Assembly: GCA_934255405.1 (NCBI GenBank)
Contig: CAKQNT010000015.1
Span: forward strand, 1-34,116
Length of the DNA: 34,116 bases
Direction of reading: 5' to 3'
Source: an uncultured Alphaproteobacteria bacterium
GTDB lineage: Bacteria > Pseudomonadota > Alphaproteobacteria > RF32 > CAG-239
The first letter of the stretch is position 1. Each line of letters starts with the position of its first letter. The position numbers and the translations under genes were made by a program. This document shows positions 15,605-23,778 of the stretch, piece after piece. The notes under the pieces are model-generated. The model was given only the letters and a program-made list of their open reading frames with translations. It did not search any database and had not been told where the DNA came from.

Positions 15605-16845
15605 TGAACAGACTTAGAAGCATATTACTGTTGATTGGCTTGTTGCTGCCGGCGGGTGCGGCGGTTGCGGCGATGTCTGACTATAAAGAGGAATTTGAAA
15701 TCAATTTGACCGATGACAGCTTTCCGACTATGGAAGAGCTGGAGGATGAGTTGCAGCGGGAGCATAATTATTATAACCGCAAATATCATACAATTTGGGA
15801 GCTGACCGGTGATTTTGACGCAGAGTTTTATGCTATTGCCTCTACTTATGGAATTAGGGAAAAACGCCTGAAATGGGATGATGAAGATCAGGTTTTGGAG
15901 TTGTTGGCATCTATTCCCAAAGAGATGTATCCGTATATTGGGCCGATGTTGTTTGAGATTCCCAATATGTCGGATAAGGTCTTGAATATGCCGGGGATAA
16001 AAGAAACAAAGCATCAATTTCCCAAGCGAATTGCGCCGCAGCTGCAGGATATGGAAGATTTGGAGTTTTTGTCGCCGTATTTGTATTTTCTGCTAATGCC
16101 TGAAGTTTGGCCGGAAAACGTGGAAAATATGGAGCGGCCGCAACCGGTTAGGTATGTTCCAAAGGTTAGGTATAATCCGGAATTTTATGCCGCGATTAAA
16201 AAAATGGTGATGCCGGAAGATTATATGCCTAACGGCACGGCGCCTAAATCGGGGCGCAGCCAAATGCGAACGATACATCCAGATGCAAACACGTTGCTGA
16301 CTTCAGCCGATGTACAGGCCTTTATCCGTACAATTCCGGCGGTGGAAGAATGGTATCAACAAGGCAAAAATGCTATGTTGATCAGTCGCGCTACCTCGTT
16401 GTTATGGAGCCATGAACAAAAAGAGAAATCTGGTATCGTTGCAGGACTTAAAGATTTGGTTAATCCTTGTTCACGTTTGGTGCAAAAGGCGCGCCTTATT
16501 GGGCAGGAGCTTCCGCTGGCTAAAAAAGTTGCCGGCGAAGGTTTTACGCTTAATGAGTGGGCATATACCTGTGATAAAACTGTTAAAGCCTATCGGCTCT
16601 CGCGTATCAGTCTTTCTATGATGCAAACAATCCGCGCTTATAAGATGGGCTTGCATGAGCCGGTAATCAACAAACTAAGTCCACATTCTCGCGCAGTGCG
16701 CTATTCGACCATGCAGGCGATTGTCTCGGCATATAATGCGCCGTTGGCAGATATGGTCGAAGTGCGTAAAAATCGCGCTCAATTGGAAAAAGTATGGAGA
16801 GAATCGGGATTCAGAATGGGAAATATGCCGGTGCGAATCGAATAG
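15604..16845 (+). CDS. Unknown 413-aa exported protein coupled to the DUF4139 gene
   Basis: I do not recognise this family. The N-terminus MNRLRSILLLIGLLLPAGAAVAA is a Sec signal peptide with a likely cleavage after AVAA. The mature protein is acidic at first (DYKEEFEINLTDDSFPTMEELEDELQREHNYYNRKYHTIW), then mostly helical with many Met, Pro and Arg (IPKEMYPYIGPMLFEIPNMSDKVLNMPGIKE, FLLMPEVWPENVENMERPQPVRYVPKVRYNPEFY). It ends in an amphipathic helical segment. Start and upstream stop share TAATG, so expression depends on the DUF4139 gene, and the two likely act together in the periplasm. Confidence 0.7.
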   Translation: MNRLRSILLLIGLLLPAGAAVAAMSDYKEEFEINLTDDSFPTMEELEDELQREHNYYNRKYHTIWELTGDFDAEFYAIASTYGIREKRLKWDDEDQVLELLASIPKEMYPYIGPMLFEIPNMSDKVLNMPGIKETKHQFPKRIAPQLQDMEDLEFLSPYLYFLLMPEVWPENVENMERPQPVRYVPKVRYNPEFYAAIKKMVMPEDYMPNGTAPKSGRSQMRTIHPDANTLLTSADVQAFIRTIPAVEEWYQQGKNAMLISRATSLLWSHEQKEKSGIVAGLKDLVNPCSRLVQKARLIGQELPLAKKVAGEGFTLNEWAYTCDKTVKAYRLSRISLSMMQTIRAYKMGLHEPVINKLSPHSRAVRYSTMQAIVSAYNAPLADMVEVRKNRAQLEKVWRESGFRMGNMPVRIE

Positions 16846-16959
16846 CTGGAAATATCTGCTTGTATTTAGGCGTTTTTTTAATTTTTTTGTTGCTTTTTTG
16901 ATTCAAGCTGTTGTATACCAATGGCAAAATAATTTTAACCTTTAGAGAAAGAGAATAAA

Positions 16960-17442
16960 ATGGCTCGCGTTACTGTTGAAGATTGTATTGATAAAATTCC
17001 TAACCGCTATGAGCTGCTGATGGTTGCCGCTCAGCGCGCCAAAGATATTGCCGCCGGTGCTCCGCTTACTGTTGACCGTGACAATGATAAGAACTCGGTT
17101 GTGGCTCTGCGTGAGATTGCCGATGAAACCATAAGTATTGAAGAATTGCAGAAGTCTTTGGTTATGGGCTTGCAGAAATATGTTGAGGTTGAAGAGCCTG
17201 AAGAAGAAGAGATGGAAATTATGGCGGCCGAAAAAGAGCTTTCTGATTTGGACGAGCAGTTTACCGGTTTGTTGCCGCAGGCTGAAATTGACGATAATAT
17301 GCAGGTTCACGGCGGAGATGACGATGCCTTGGATTTGGATGCAGATGTAGATTCTGATACCGATACCGATGCTGATTTTGGCGATGACATGGGGGCTGAT
17401 GACGGTTTTGACGCCGGTGATGATTATGGTGACGAAGAATAA
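16960..17442 (+). CDS. rpoZ: RNA polymerase omega subunit with acidic tail
   Basis: Omega helps fold and hold the beta' subunit. MARVTVEDCIDKIPNRYELLMVAAQRAKDIAAGAPLTVDRDNDKNSVVALREIADETISIEELQKSLV is the standard omega core (residues 1-70). At 160 aa it is longer than many omegas. The extra part is acidic, ending in a low-complexity Asp/Gly tail from about residue 115 (DADVDSDTDTDADFGDDMGAD...), whose role is unknown. AGAGAAAGAGAA lies before the ATG. It is followed by a strong terminator and then rsh, the order common in Alphaproteobacteria. Confidence 0.95.
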   Translation: MARVTVEDCIDKIPNRYELLMVAAQRAKDIAAGAPLTVDRDNDKNSVVALREIADETISIEELQKSLVMGLQKYVEVEEPEEEEMEIMAAEKELSDLDEQFTGLLPQAEIDDNMQVHGGDDDALDLDADVDSDTDTDADFGDDMGADDGFDAGDDYGDEE

Positions 17443-17464
17443 TTTTCGTTTCTGTTTAGATTTG

Positions 17465-17498
17465 AGCGGGTTGATTTTTTCAATCCGCTTTTTTTTTG
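17465..17498 (+). terminator. Intrinsic terminator of rpoZ
   Basis: AGCGGGTTGA and TCAATCCGCT pair (one G-T) around a T-rich loop, followed by about nine T residues. It separates rpoZ from rsh transcription. Confidence 0.88.
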
Positions 17499-17570
17499 CC
17501 GTTTAGATTTAATTAAATAATAGCTGATATTCTGTTACAAAGTAATTTTTTGATAATGTGGCTATGAAAA

Positions 17571-19709
17571 ATGCTCAGACAATATGAACTTGTTGATTTG
17601 GTGAAATCTTATGACCCCAATGCTGATGAAGATGCATTGAATCGGGCCTATGTGTTTGCAATGAAAAAACACGGCGCGCAGTTGCGCACATCGGGCGATC
17701 CTTATTATTCGCATCCGGTGGAAGTGGCCGGTATTCTTACTAAATTTAAGCTGGATTCCACTTCAATAATTGCCGGTTTGTTGCATGATACGGTTGAGGA
17801 TACAGATACTTCGGTTGAAGAAATTCGCAAGTTGTTTGGCGATCAGGTGGCTCAGATTGTGGACGGTCTTACTAAGTTGGCAATGATTGAACAGAAGTCT
17901 GCTAACAACAAACAAGCAGAAAACTTCAGGAAACTTTTGTTGGCAATGTCGGAAGATATCCGTGTGCTGTTGATTAAATTGGCTGATCGTTTGCATAATA
18001 TGCGCACATTGCACTATTGTGCACCTGAAAAACGTGCCCGCATTTCCAAAGAAACTCTGGATATTTATGCTCCGTTGGCTGAACGTATCGGTATGCAGGA
18101 AGTCAAAACCGAATTGGAAGAAATTGCCTTTCGCGAACTGCATAAAGAGGCTTATGAATCTATTGTCGCGCGTTTGAACTTTTTGCGTGAGCAGGGCAGT
18201 AATCTGGTTCCCAAAATTATTGCTCAACTGCAAAAAGATATGAAAGAGAATGATATTAAGGCTGATGTCTCGGGACGTGAAAAGTCGCCGTATTCAATCT
18301 GGCGAAAAATGCAGCAAAAAAATGCCTCGTTTGAGCAATTGTCTGATATTATGGCCTTTAGGATTATTGTTGATGATGTGGCGGCCTGTTATCAGGCATT
18401 GGGCGTTGTTCATAGCAAATATCACATGGTGCCGCGCCGCTTTAAGGATTATATATCAACTCCCAAACCCAATGGATATCGCTCTATTCATACCGGCGTA
18501 ATCGGGCCGGAGAATACCCGTATTGAAATTCAGATCCGCACGCATGAAATGCATGAGGTTAATGAAAAAGGTGTAGCCGCGCACTGGGCTTATAAGCAAG
18601 GGGAAAAGGTTGTCGGCAAAAACTTCAGATGGATACGCGAACTGTTGGAGATTTTGGAACAGGCGTCAAATCCGGAAGAGTTTTTGGAAAACACCAAGCT
18701 TGAGATGTATAATGATCAGGTGTTCTGCTTTACTCCCAAGGGAGATTTGATTGGCTTGCCGGTAAACTCTACACCGGTTGATTTTGCCTATGCGGTGCAT
18801 TCTTCGGTCGGCGACACCTGTGTCGGCGCTAAAATCAATGGCGAGATACGTCCGTTGCGCACTGTCTTGCAAAATGGCGACCAAGTGGAAGTCTTGACTT
18901 CTAAAGCTCAGCATCCGTCGCCGGAATGGGATAGATTTGTGGTGACCGGAAAAGCCAAAGCGGCAATTCGCAGATATGTTCGGGCACATAAAAGAGATCA
19001 GTTTATTACTTTGGGCGAACAACTTTTGGAACGCACGTTTAAGGGCGAAAATCTCGATTTCAATGAAAAAGCAATTGTTAACGTTTTGCCGAATTTTGAG
19101 GCTGAATCGATTGATGATATTTATGCTAAAGTCGGCGAGGGGTTGGTTACAGCGTGGGATGTGATGAAAGCCGTATACCCCGGCTATAAACAATCTAAGC
19201 TGGAAAAAGTTGTAAAATCAATTATTAGCAAGACGCCCAAAAAAGGCAAATCTAAAAATGAACCTCTCAAAATTAAAGGGCTTATCCCCGGTATGGCGGT
19301 TCATTTTGCCGGATGTTGTCATCCGCTACCCGGAGACCGGATTGTTGGCATTGTTACGACTGGAAAAGGTGTGGCTGTTCACACCATAGACTGTAAATTG
19401 TTGGAGAAATTTGCCGATGAGCCGGAGCGTTGGTTGGATATCTCTTGGGGGGATACCTCAGAAGACGGACCGCATGTTGGGCGTCTTAAAGTTATGCTCA
19501 GTAATGAACCCGGCGCATTGGGCGAACTTTCGAATCTTATTGCTCGTAGCAACGGCAATATTTGTAATCTGAATATTGTAAACCGCACTATCAGTTATTT
19601 TGAGCTTCTGGTTGATGTGGAAGTAAAAGACCTTAAGCATCTAACTGATATTATAGCCGCACTGAAGGCATCGAAAGTTGTGTCGTATGTGGCGCGCGCG
19701 GCACAATAA
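17571..19709 (+). CDS. rsh: Bifunctional (p)ppGpp synthetase/hydrolase (RelA/SpoT family)
   Basis: This cytosolic alarmone enzyme controls the stringent response. Domains in order: an HD hydrolase (about 20-175) with SGDPYYSHPVEVAGIL, LLHDTVEDT and KLADRLHNMRTL, all intact, so hydrolysis is likely. Then the RelA_SpoT synthetase (about 225-345; SGREKSPYSIWRKMQQK, DIMAFRIIVDD, KPNGYRSIHT, EIQIRTHEMHE, GVAAHWAYK); a TGS domain (about 385-445; VFCFTPKGDLIGLPVNSTPVDFAYAVHS); a conserved Cys module (HFAGCCHPLPGD); and a C-terminal ACT domain from about 640. At 712 aa it fits alphaproteobacterial Rsh proteins. No strong SD is seen before ATG 17571. It is convergent with era. Confidence 0.95.
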   Translation: MLRQYELVDLVKSYDPNADEDALNRAYVFAMKKHGAQLRTSGDPYYSHPVEVAGILTKFKLDSTSIIAGLLHDTVEDTDTSVEEIRKLFGDQVAQIVDGLTKLAMIEQKSANNKQAENFRKLLLAMSEDIRVLLIKLADRLHNMRTLHYCAPEKRARISKETLDIYAPLAERIGMQEVKTELEEIAFRELHKEAYESIVARLNFLREQGSNLVPKIIAQLQKDMKENDIKADVSGREKSPYSIWRKMQQKNASFEQLSDIMAFRIIVDDVAACYQALGVVHSKYHMVPRRFKDYISTPKPNGYRSIHTGVIGPENTRIEIQIRTHEMHEVNEKGVAAHWAYKQGEKVVGKNFRWIRELLEILEQASNPEEFLENTKLEMYNDQVFCFTPKGDLIGLPVNSTPVDFAYAVHSSVGDTCVGAKINGEIRPLRTVLQNGDQVEVLTSKAQHPSPEWDRFVVTGKAKAAIRRYVRAHKRDQFITLGEQLLERTFKGENLDFNEKAIVNVLPNFEAESIDDIYAKVGEGLVTAWDVMKAVYPGYKQSKLEKVVKSIISKTPKKGKSKNEPLKIKGLIPGMAVHFAGCCHPLPGDRIVGIVTTGKGVAVHTIDCKLLEKFADEPERWLDISWGDTSEDGPHVGRLKVMLSNEPGALGELSNLIARSNGNICNLNIVNRTISYFELLVDVEVKDLKHLTDIIAALKASKVVSYVARAAQ

Positions 19710-19710
19710 A

Positions 19711-19752
19711 TAGGCGAGGTTGTATAGATGGGCTGTTATACGCCTTCGCCTA
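19711..19752. terminator. Inverted repeat between convergent rsh and era
   Basis: TAGGCGA (19711-19717) pairs with TCGCCTA (19746-19752), and GTATA with TATAC inside. It lies between the two stops and slightly overlaps the era end. No T-tract follows, so it may be a factor-assisted terminator or a processing hairpin. Confidence 0.4.
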
Positions 19753-20652
19753 TGAATTATATGACAAATTCCAAGCGCTATACCTTGCCGGATCTTCTTG
19801 CCAATCGGCTCTGACCTTAACAAACAAGAAAAGATGTACCCTTTCTTCCAGAAGGTCTTCTATTTCTCTGCGAGCTGATTGCCCAATACGCTTTATCATT
19901 TGCCCGCCGCGGCCGAGAATGATTATTTTTTGATTATCACGCGCCACATAGATAGTTATTTCCGCCCGAACCGAACCATCTTCCCGTCGCTCCCAGAGCT
20001 CCGGTTCAACAGTCAATTCATAGGGCAATTCCTGATGAAGATATAAAAATAGCTTTTCTCTGACAATTTCTGCTGCCAAAAGTTTTAATGGCATGTCAGA
20101 TATTTGTTCTTCAGGATAATACCATGGGCTCTCTGGCAAATGCTCGGCTAAATATTTATAAAAATCTTCAGTGCACTGCCCTGTCTGTGCTGAAATAAAG
20201 AATGTTTCCTTAAAATGTCCTTCGGCATTGATAGCCTGACTAAGCCCCAAGAGTTTGTCTTTTTGCACCAAATCTATTTTATTGAGCACCAGCACCGCCT
20301 CTATTTTGCGTTTATTGAGTTTGGCAATAATGCTGCGGGTTTCATCATCAAAACCACGCTTAGCATCTACTACCAAAACCACAATATCGGCATCTCCCGC
20401 ACCATCCCAAGCAGAACCGACCATAGCGCGATCAAGGCGGCGTTTGGGCTTAAATATCCCCGGAGTATCCAAAAAAATAATTTGGGTATTTTCATAAATA
20501 CCAATGCCTTTTACAAGGGTTCTGGTCGTTTGCACTTTGGGCGAAACAATCGAAACCTTTGATCCCACAAAATTATTGGTTATGGTGGATTTGCCGGCAT
20601 TGGGCGCACCGATAAGCGCCACAAATCCGCACCGAGTTTGCGTCTCGCTCAT
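19750..20652 (-). CDS. era: GTPase Era
   Basis: An essential ribosome-assembly GTPase that binds the 3' end of 16S rRNA. The N-terminal G domain has GAPNAGKSTITNNFVG (G1), DTPGIF (G3) and NKIDLV (G4). The C-terminal KH domain carries the hallmark IIILGRGGQMIKRIGQSARREIEDLL (about 245-270). At 300 aa it has family length. Its ATG overlaps the rnc stop (ATGA), giving tight coupling with RNase III, which processes the same rRNA. It is last in acpS-lepB-rnc-era. Confidence 0.97.
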   Translation of the reverse strand: MSETQTRCGFVALIGAPNAGKSTITNNFVGSKVSIVSPKVQTTRTLVKGIGIYENTQIIFLDTPGIFKPKRRLDRAMVGSAWDGAGDADIVVLVVDAKRGFDDETRSIIAKLNKRKIEAVLVLNKIDLVQKDKLLGLSQAINAEGHFKETFFISAQTGQCTEDFYKYLAEHLPESPWYYPEEQISDMPLKLLAAEIVREKLFLYLHQELPYELTVEPELWERREDGSVRAEITIYVARDNQKIIILGRGGQMIKRIGQSARREIEDLLEERVHLFLFVKVRADWQEDPARYSAWNLSYNS

Positions 20653-21296
20653 TGAATCTGCTCCAGCATTTTGGCGGCAGCGGCAAATTCGGCCAATTTT
20701 TTATTATGTCCCTTGCCGGTAACTTCCGGACCATTTTCCAATTTTAGGCGCACCGTAAATATCGGAGCATGTTCCGGCCCCTGACGATTAATGATTTCAT
20801 AATGCGGAGCACCAAAACCTTTTACATGAGCCACTTCCTGCAAGGTGGTTTTGGCGTCTTTGGGCGGAGCTACGCGCTTATCTATCAAATCGCCCCAATG
20901 ATGGTTTACAAAATTGATAGCGGCCTCCACACCTGCATCAATATAGATAGCGCCGATAACCGCCTCACAAACATCACAGAGCACACTTTCATTTTCGCGG
21001 ATTTCTTCCCCAACCACAATCATAAAGCGCCCCAAATCAAGCGTACGAGCAACTTCTGCTACCGTCTCCTGACACACCAGAGCGGTAAAACGTTGCGACA
21101 AATTTCCCTCCGGTTCATCAGGAAAAATTTTGTAGAGCAGCGAGGCAACCGAAACTCCCAGCACCCTATCGCCCAAAAACTCCAAACGTTCATAATTTTT
21201 GGCCACATGAGAGTTGGCCGAGCTATGCGTCAACGCGGTTTTGAGCAAATTGGGGTTCTTAAACTTATATTTGAGGACTTGTTCCAAATCTTTCAT
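20649..21296 (-). CDS. rnc: Ribonuclease III
   Basis: A double-strand-specific endoribonuclease that processes rRNA precursors and structured mRNAs. The catalytic signature YERLEFLGDRVLGV lies at about residues 35-48, with the second acidic cluster CDVCEAVIGAIYIDAG near 107-122. The C-terminal dsRNA-binding domain (about 147-215; TTLQEVAHVKGFGAPHYEII...FTVRLKLENG...GKGHNKKLAEFAAAAKML) is complete. GGAG is 8 nt from ATG 21296. The protein is 215 aa. The long hairpin elements in this window would be natural RNase III substrates if transcribed. Confidence 0.97.
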   Translation of the reverse strand: MKDLEQVLKYKFKNPNLLKTALTHSSANSHVAKNYERLEFLGDRVLGVSVASLLYKIFPDEPEGNLSQRFTALVCQETVAEVARTLDLGRFMIVVGEEIRENESVLCDVCEAVIGAIYIDAGVEAAINFVNHHWGDLIDKRVAPPKDAKTTLQEVAHVKGFGAPHYEIINRQGPEHAPIFTVRLKLENGPEVTGKGHNKKLAEFAAAAKMLEQIQ

Positions 21297-21308
21297 CGCT
21301 GTATGCTC

Positions 21309-22037
21309 CTAACCGATACGGTTAAACAGGCGAGACCAGCGGATTTTCTTCGGCCAGGTCCAAGGCTTGTACCATGCTTCTTCATCATTGTGGGAGAAGA
21401 ACAAAAAGCGGGCTTTGCCTACCAGATTTTCTTCCGGCACAAAACCGACATTAACCCTACTGTCATCAGAGCGGTCGCGGTTATCGCCCATCATAAAATA
21501 TGTTCCTTGCGGCACCTGAACTTCTTCAAAATCGTCATTAGCTTCATGGTCAGAAATTTCCAAGATTCTATGTTTTATGCCGTTAGGCAGAGTTTCAACA
21601 TATTGACGATAACGCTCGGCATTGCCATAATCATTACGCATCACAAAATCTTCTATTTCTTTGCGTTCAACCTTCTGTCCGTTGATATATAAGCGTCCGT
21701 TTTCCAATTTAATTTTATCCCCCGGCAAGCCGATTACGCGTTTAATAAAATCAGTACGATTATCCCGAGGATATTTAAACACAACCACATCGCCGCGATT
21801 AGGAGCAGCTTTCCAGATTCGTCCATCCAACAACGGAATACTCCACGGCAAAGAATGTTTAGAATATCCGTAGGTGTATTTGGACACAAACAAATAATCG
21901 CCGACATAAAGTGTCGGATACATAGATCCCGATGGAATCTTAAAAGGTTCAAACCAAAAAGTTCTGATAACAATCGCAATCAAAATCGCATAGACAACTG
22001 TCTTAATGGTATCAGCAAAGCTCTCTTCTTTATCCAT
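21309..22037 (-). CDS. lepB: Signal peptidase I
   Basis: An inner-membrane serine protease that removes Sec/Tat signal peptides. There is one N-terminal membrane segment (TIKTVVYAILIAIVIRTFWF), then the catalytic Ser in PSGSMYPTLYVGDYL and the catalytic Lys region GDVVVFKYPRDNRTDFIKRVIGLPGDKI. The family box GDNRDRSDDSR is followed by a C-terminal extension with WTWPKKIRWSRLF. The frame is open up to 22076, but ATG 22037 gives the usual short cytoplasmic lead (MDKEESFADT) behind a GAAGAGAG-type SD. The protein is 242 aa. It lies between acpS and rnc with 12 nt to rnc. Confidence 0.95.
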   Translation of the reverse strand: MDKEESFADTIKTVVYAILIAIVIRTFWFEPFKIPSGSMYPTLYVGDYLFVSKYTYGYSKHSLPWSIPLLDGRIWKAAPNRGDVVVFKYPRDNRTDFIKRVIGLPGDKIKLENGRLYINGQKVERKEIEDFVMRNDYGNAERYRQYVETLPNGIKHRILEISDHEANDDFEEVQVPQGTYFMMGDNRDRSDDSRVNVGFVPEENLVGKARFLFFSHNDEEAWYKPWTWPKKIRWSRLFNRIG

Positions 22038-22087
22038 TATATATTCTCTCTTCAATAAGCTGAAATTTGCAAACACATAGTTTACAC

Positions 22088-22489
22088 TTAAATTTTTTCA
22101 ATAATCACAATAGCATTTGCTACCGGATAATCATCTGACAAAGACAGCCAGATTGCAACTTTGCCGCCGGCGCACAGTTTTTGAGCCTGTTCAAGTGCGT
22201 TATTATACAAATGCAACAGCGGACGTCCTTTATTATCATGCCCAACTTCAATATCGCACCAAGAAATTCCGCCGCTCATTCCGGTCCCAAGAGCCTTGGA
22301 AGCAGCCTCTTTGGCGGCAAAAATTTTCGCCATTTTCGCCGGATTGCCATAGCTTCCGCCCTTAGCCTCTTCTATTGCTTTTTGCTCCGCTTTGGTAAAA
22401 AGTTTTTCCTGAAACCTCTTGCCATAACGGACAGATGCGCGTTCAATACGGCCGATATTCACAATATCCGTTCCCAAACCGACAATCAT
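22088..22489 (-). CDS. acpS: Holo-[acyl-carrier-protein] synthase
   Basis: AcpS transfers 4'-phosphopantetheine from CoA to apo-ACP, activating fatty acid synthesis. Both signatures are present: MIVGLGTDIVNIGRIE with the Mg-binding Asp at residue 8, and KIFAAKEAASKALGTGMSGGISWCDIEV (about 54-82) with the catalytic Glu/Lys. The 133-aa length is normal. AAGGAAG lies upstream of the ATG. It is first gene of acpS-lepB-rnc-era; the pdxJ commonly found before acpS in related bacteria is missing here, and the upstream region is repeats. Confidence 0.96.
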   Translation of the reverse strand: MIVGLGTDIVNIGRIERASVRYGKRFQEKLFTKAEQKAIEEAKGGSYGNPAKMAKIFAAKEAASKALGTGMSGGISWCDIEVGHDNKGRPLLHLYNNALEQAQKLCAGGKVAIWLSLSDDYPVANAIVIIEKI

Positions 22490-22666
22490 TATTTCTTCCT
22501 TTTTATAAATTATTTAACGCCGATTAGAATATGCCATATATTATTCAAAAACAAGCAAAATAATAACATAAAAAACAATTTTTGAAAAATGAGAAAAAAC
22601 GAAAACCTTTTATTATGTCATCTATCCGGCAAGCCCAATTATGCCCTTTTATTTTATCCTCCTCCA

Positions 22667-22909
22667 ACCGTCGTTGCGTGAGCGGCGATAACCGTCTTCT
22701 CTAAGGTCGTTGCGCGAGCGGCGATAGCCGTGAGAAGCAATCCATTTTTATCTCAAGGCAAAAATGGATTGCTTCGGTTCACTAGGGTTTACCTCGCAAT
22801 GACGGAGTCTGGTGACAACAAACGGGCACTATCCCGAGCGCCGAGCCAATGGCGAGCAAGCAAGTAAATTCTTGCGAATGCCACTGGGCGCTGCCCAGCG
22901 AGTAGCAGT
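22667..22909. repeat. Dispersed palindromic repeat (GCAATCC family), copy 2
   Basis: TCGTTGCGCGAGCGGCGATAG, AGCAATCCATTTTT and AAAAATGGATTGCT, then CGCAATGACGGAGTC and the tail GGGCACTATCCCGAGC...CTGGGCGCTGCCCAG, match copy 1 (282-490). The left arm is partly duplicated (from 22667). It occupies most of the gene-free stretch between acpS and the flgF promoter; 22490-22666 is AT-rich with nothing recognisable. Confidence 0.75.
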
Positions 22910-22949
22910 TTGCAATATATATTGAACTTTTTTATATATCCCTGAAAGT

Positions 22950-22966
22950 TTGGCACGACTTTTGCA
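22950..22966 (+). promoter_or_regulatory. Sigma-54 (RpoN) promoter of flgFGAH
   Basis: TTGGCACGACTTTTGCA matches the sigma-54 consensus YTGGCACGRNNNTTGCW at every defined position, with the -24 GG and -12 GC ten bases apart. Transcription should begin about 12 bases downstream of the GC, giving a leader of roughly 40 nt before flgF at 23015. The enhancer-binding activator (FlbD-like in relatives) is not in the window. Confidence 0.92.
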
Positions 22967-23014
22967 TATAGTTTAGCAAATGGTTTTAATTATCCAATGA
23001 TTGGGGAAATATAT

Positions 23015-23758
23015 ATGGATAATATTAATTATATTGCTTTGTCTAGGCAGATGGCGTTGTGGAAGCAGATGGATACTGTTTCTAACAATATGGCAAATAT
23101 GAATACTGCCGGATTTAAGCAAGATGATACTTTGTTTTCTTCTTATCTGGTACAGACGGCTGATGCTCAGGGAATAGGCAGTGCGCCGTTGTATTTTACC
23201 GAGGATTTTGGGACATTCCAAAACTTTGCCGAGGGCGCTTTTGAAGAGACCGGCAACGTGTTTGACGTGGCAATTCAGGGCGACGGATTTTTCTGTGTCG
23301 AAACTCCGGCAGGCGAGATGTATACCCGCAAGGGGCAATTTTCTTTGAGTTCTGAGGGGGCATTGATAACCAATGACGGAGCTTTGGTGCTTTCTGAAAA
23401 CAATGAACCGATTTTCTTTGCTCCGGGTGAAAAAGAAATCACCATTACCGAAAGCGGCGATGTGATTACCGAAAACGGCACAATCGCTCGTCTGAAAGTG
23501 GCACATTTTGCCGATAATCAAAAACTTTTGAAAGTTGCCGGAACTATGTTTGAGAATGTCGCCGGCAATGACATGACAATCGGAACTGATAATATGCGCT
23601 TGGCTCAAGGTGCAATAGAAAAGTCTAATGTCAATCCGATTGAGGAAATGACCAAATTAATTAAGGTACAGCGTTCTTATGAATATGTTCAGCAGATGAT
23701 TGACAATGAGCATGACCGCTTGTCCAACACAATTTCAACTTATGCGCAATTGGCGTAA
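23015..23758 (+). CDS. flgF: Flagellar basal-body proximal rod protein FlgF
   Basis: FlgF forms part of the proximal rod in the periplasm and is exported by the flagellar type III apparatus. The N-terminal rod signature is NYIALSRQMALWKQMDTVSNNMANMNTAGFKQD. The core has VFDVAIQGDGFFCVETPAGEMYTRKGQFSLSSEGALITNDGALVL, and the C-terminal helix has SNVNPIEEMTKLIKVQRSYEYVQQMIDNEHDRLSNTISTYAQ. The protein is 247 aa. The frame opens at 22997, but ATG 23015 has GGGGA 7-8 nt upstream and gives the family N-terminus. It is first gene behind the sigma-54 promoter, with flgG 20 nt on. Confidence 0.94.
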   Translation: MDNINYIALSRQMALWKQMDTVSNNMANMNTAGFKQDDTLFSSYLVQTADAQGIGSAPLYFTEDFGTFQNFAEGAFEETGNVFDVAIQGDGFFCVETPAGEMYTRKGQFSLSSEGALITNDGALVLSENNEPIFFAPGEKEITITESGDVITENGTIARLKVAHFADNQKLLKVAGTMFENVAGNDMTIGTDNMRLAQGAIEKSNVNPIEEMTKLIKVQRSYEYVQQMIDNEHDRLSNTISTYAQLA

Positions 23759-23778
23759 TTTTATAGGGGAGTAAAATT

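Noticed and set aside
20769..21692. 307-codon open frame on the plus strand across rnc and lepB
   Set aside because: Antisense to two well-supported genes, with no recognisable domain; a shadow frame.
22088..22489. pdxJ or pyrE remnants beside acpS or rsh
   Set aside because: The flanking DNA holds repeats and AT-rich sequence; no frame resembling either gene is seen.
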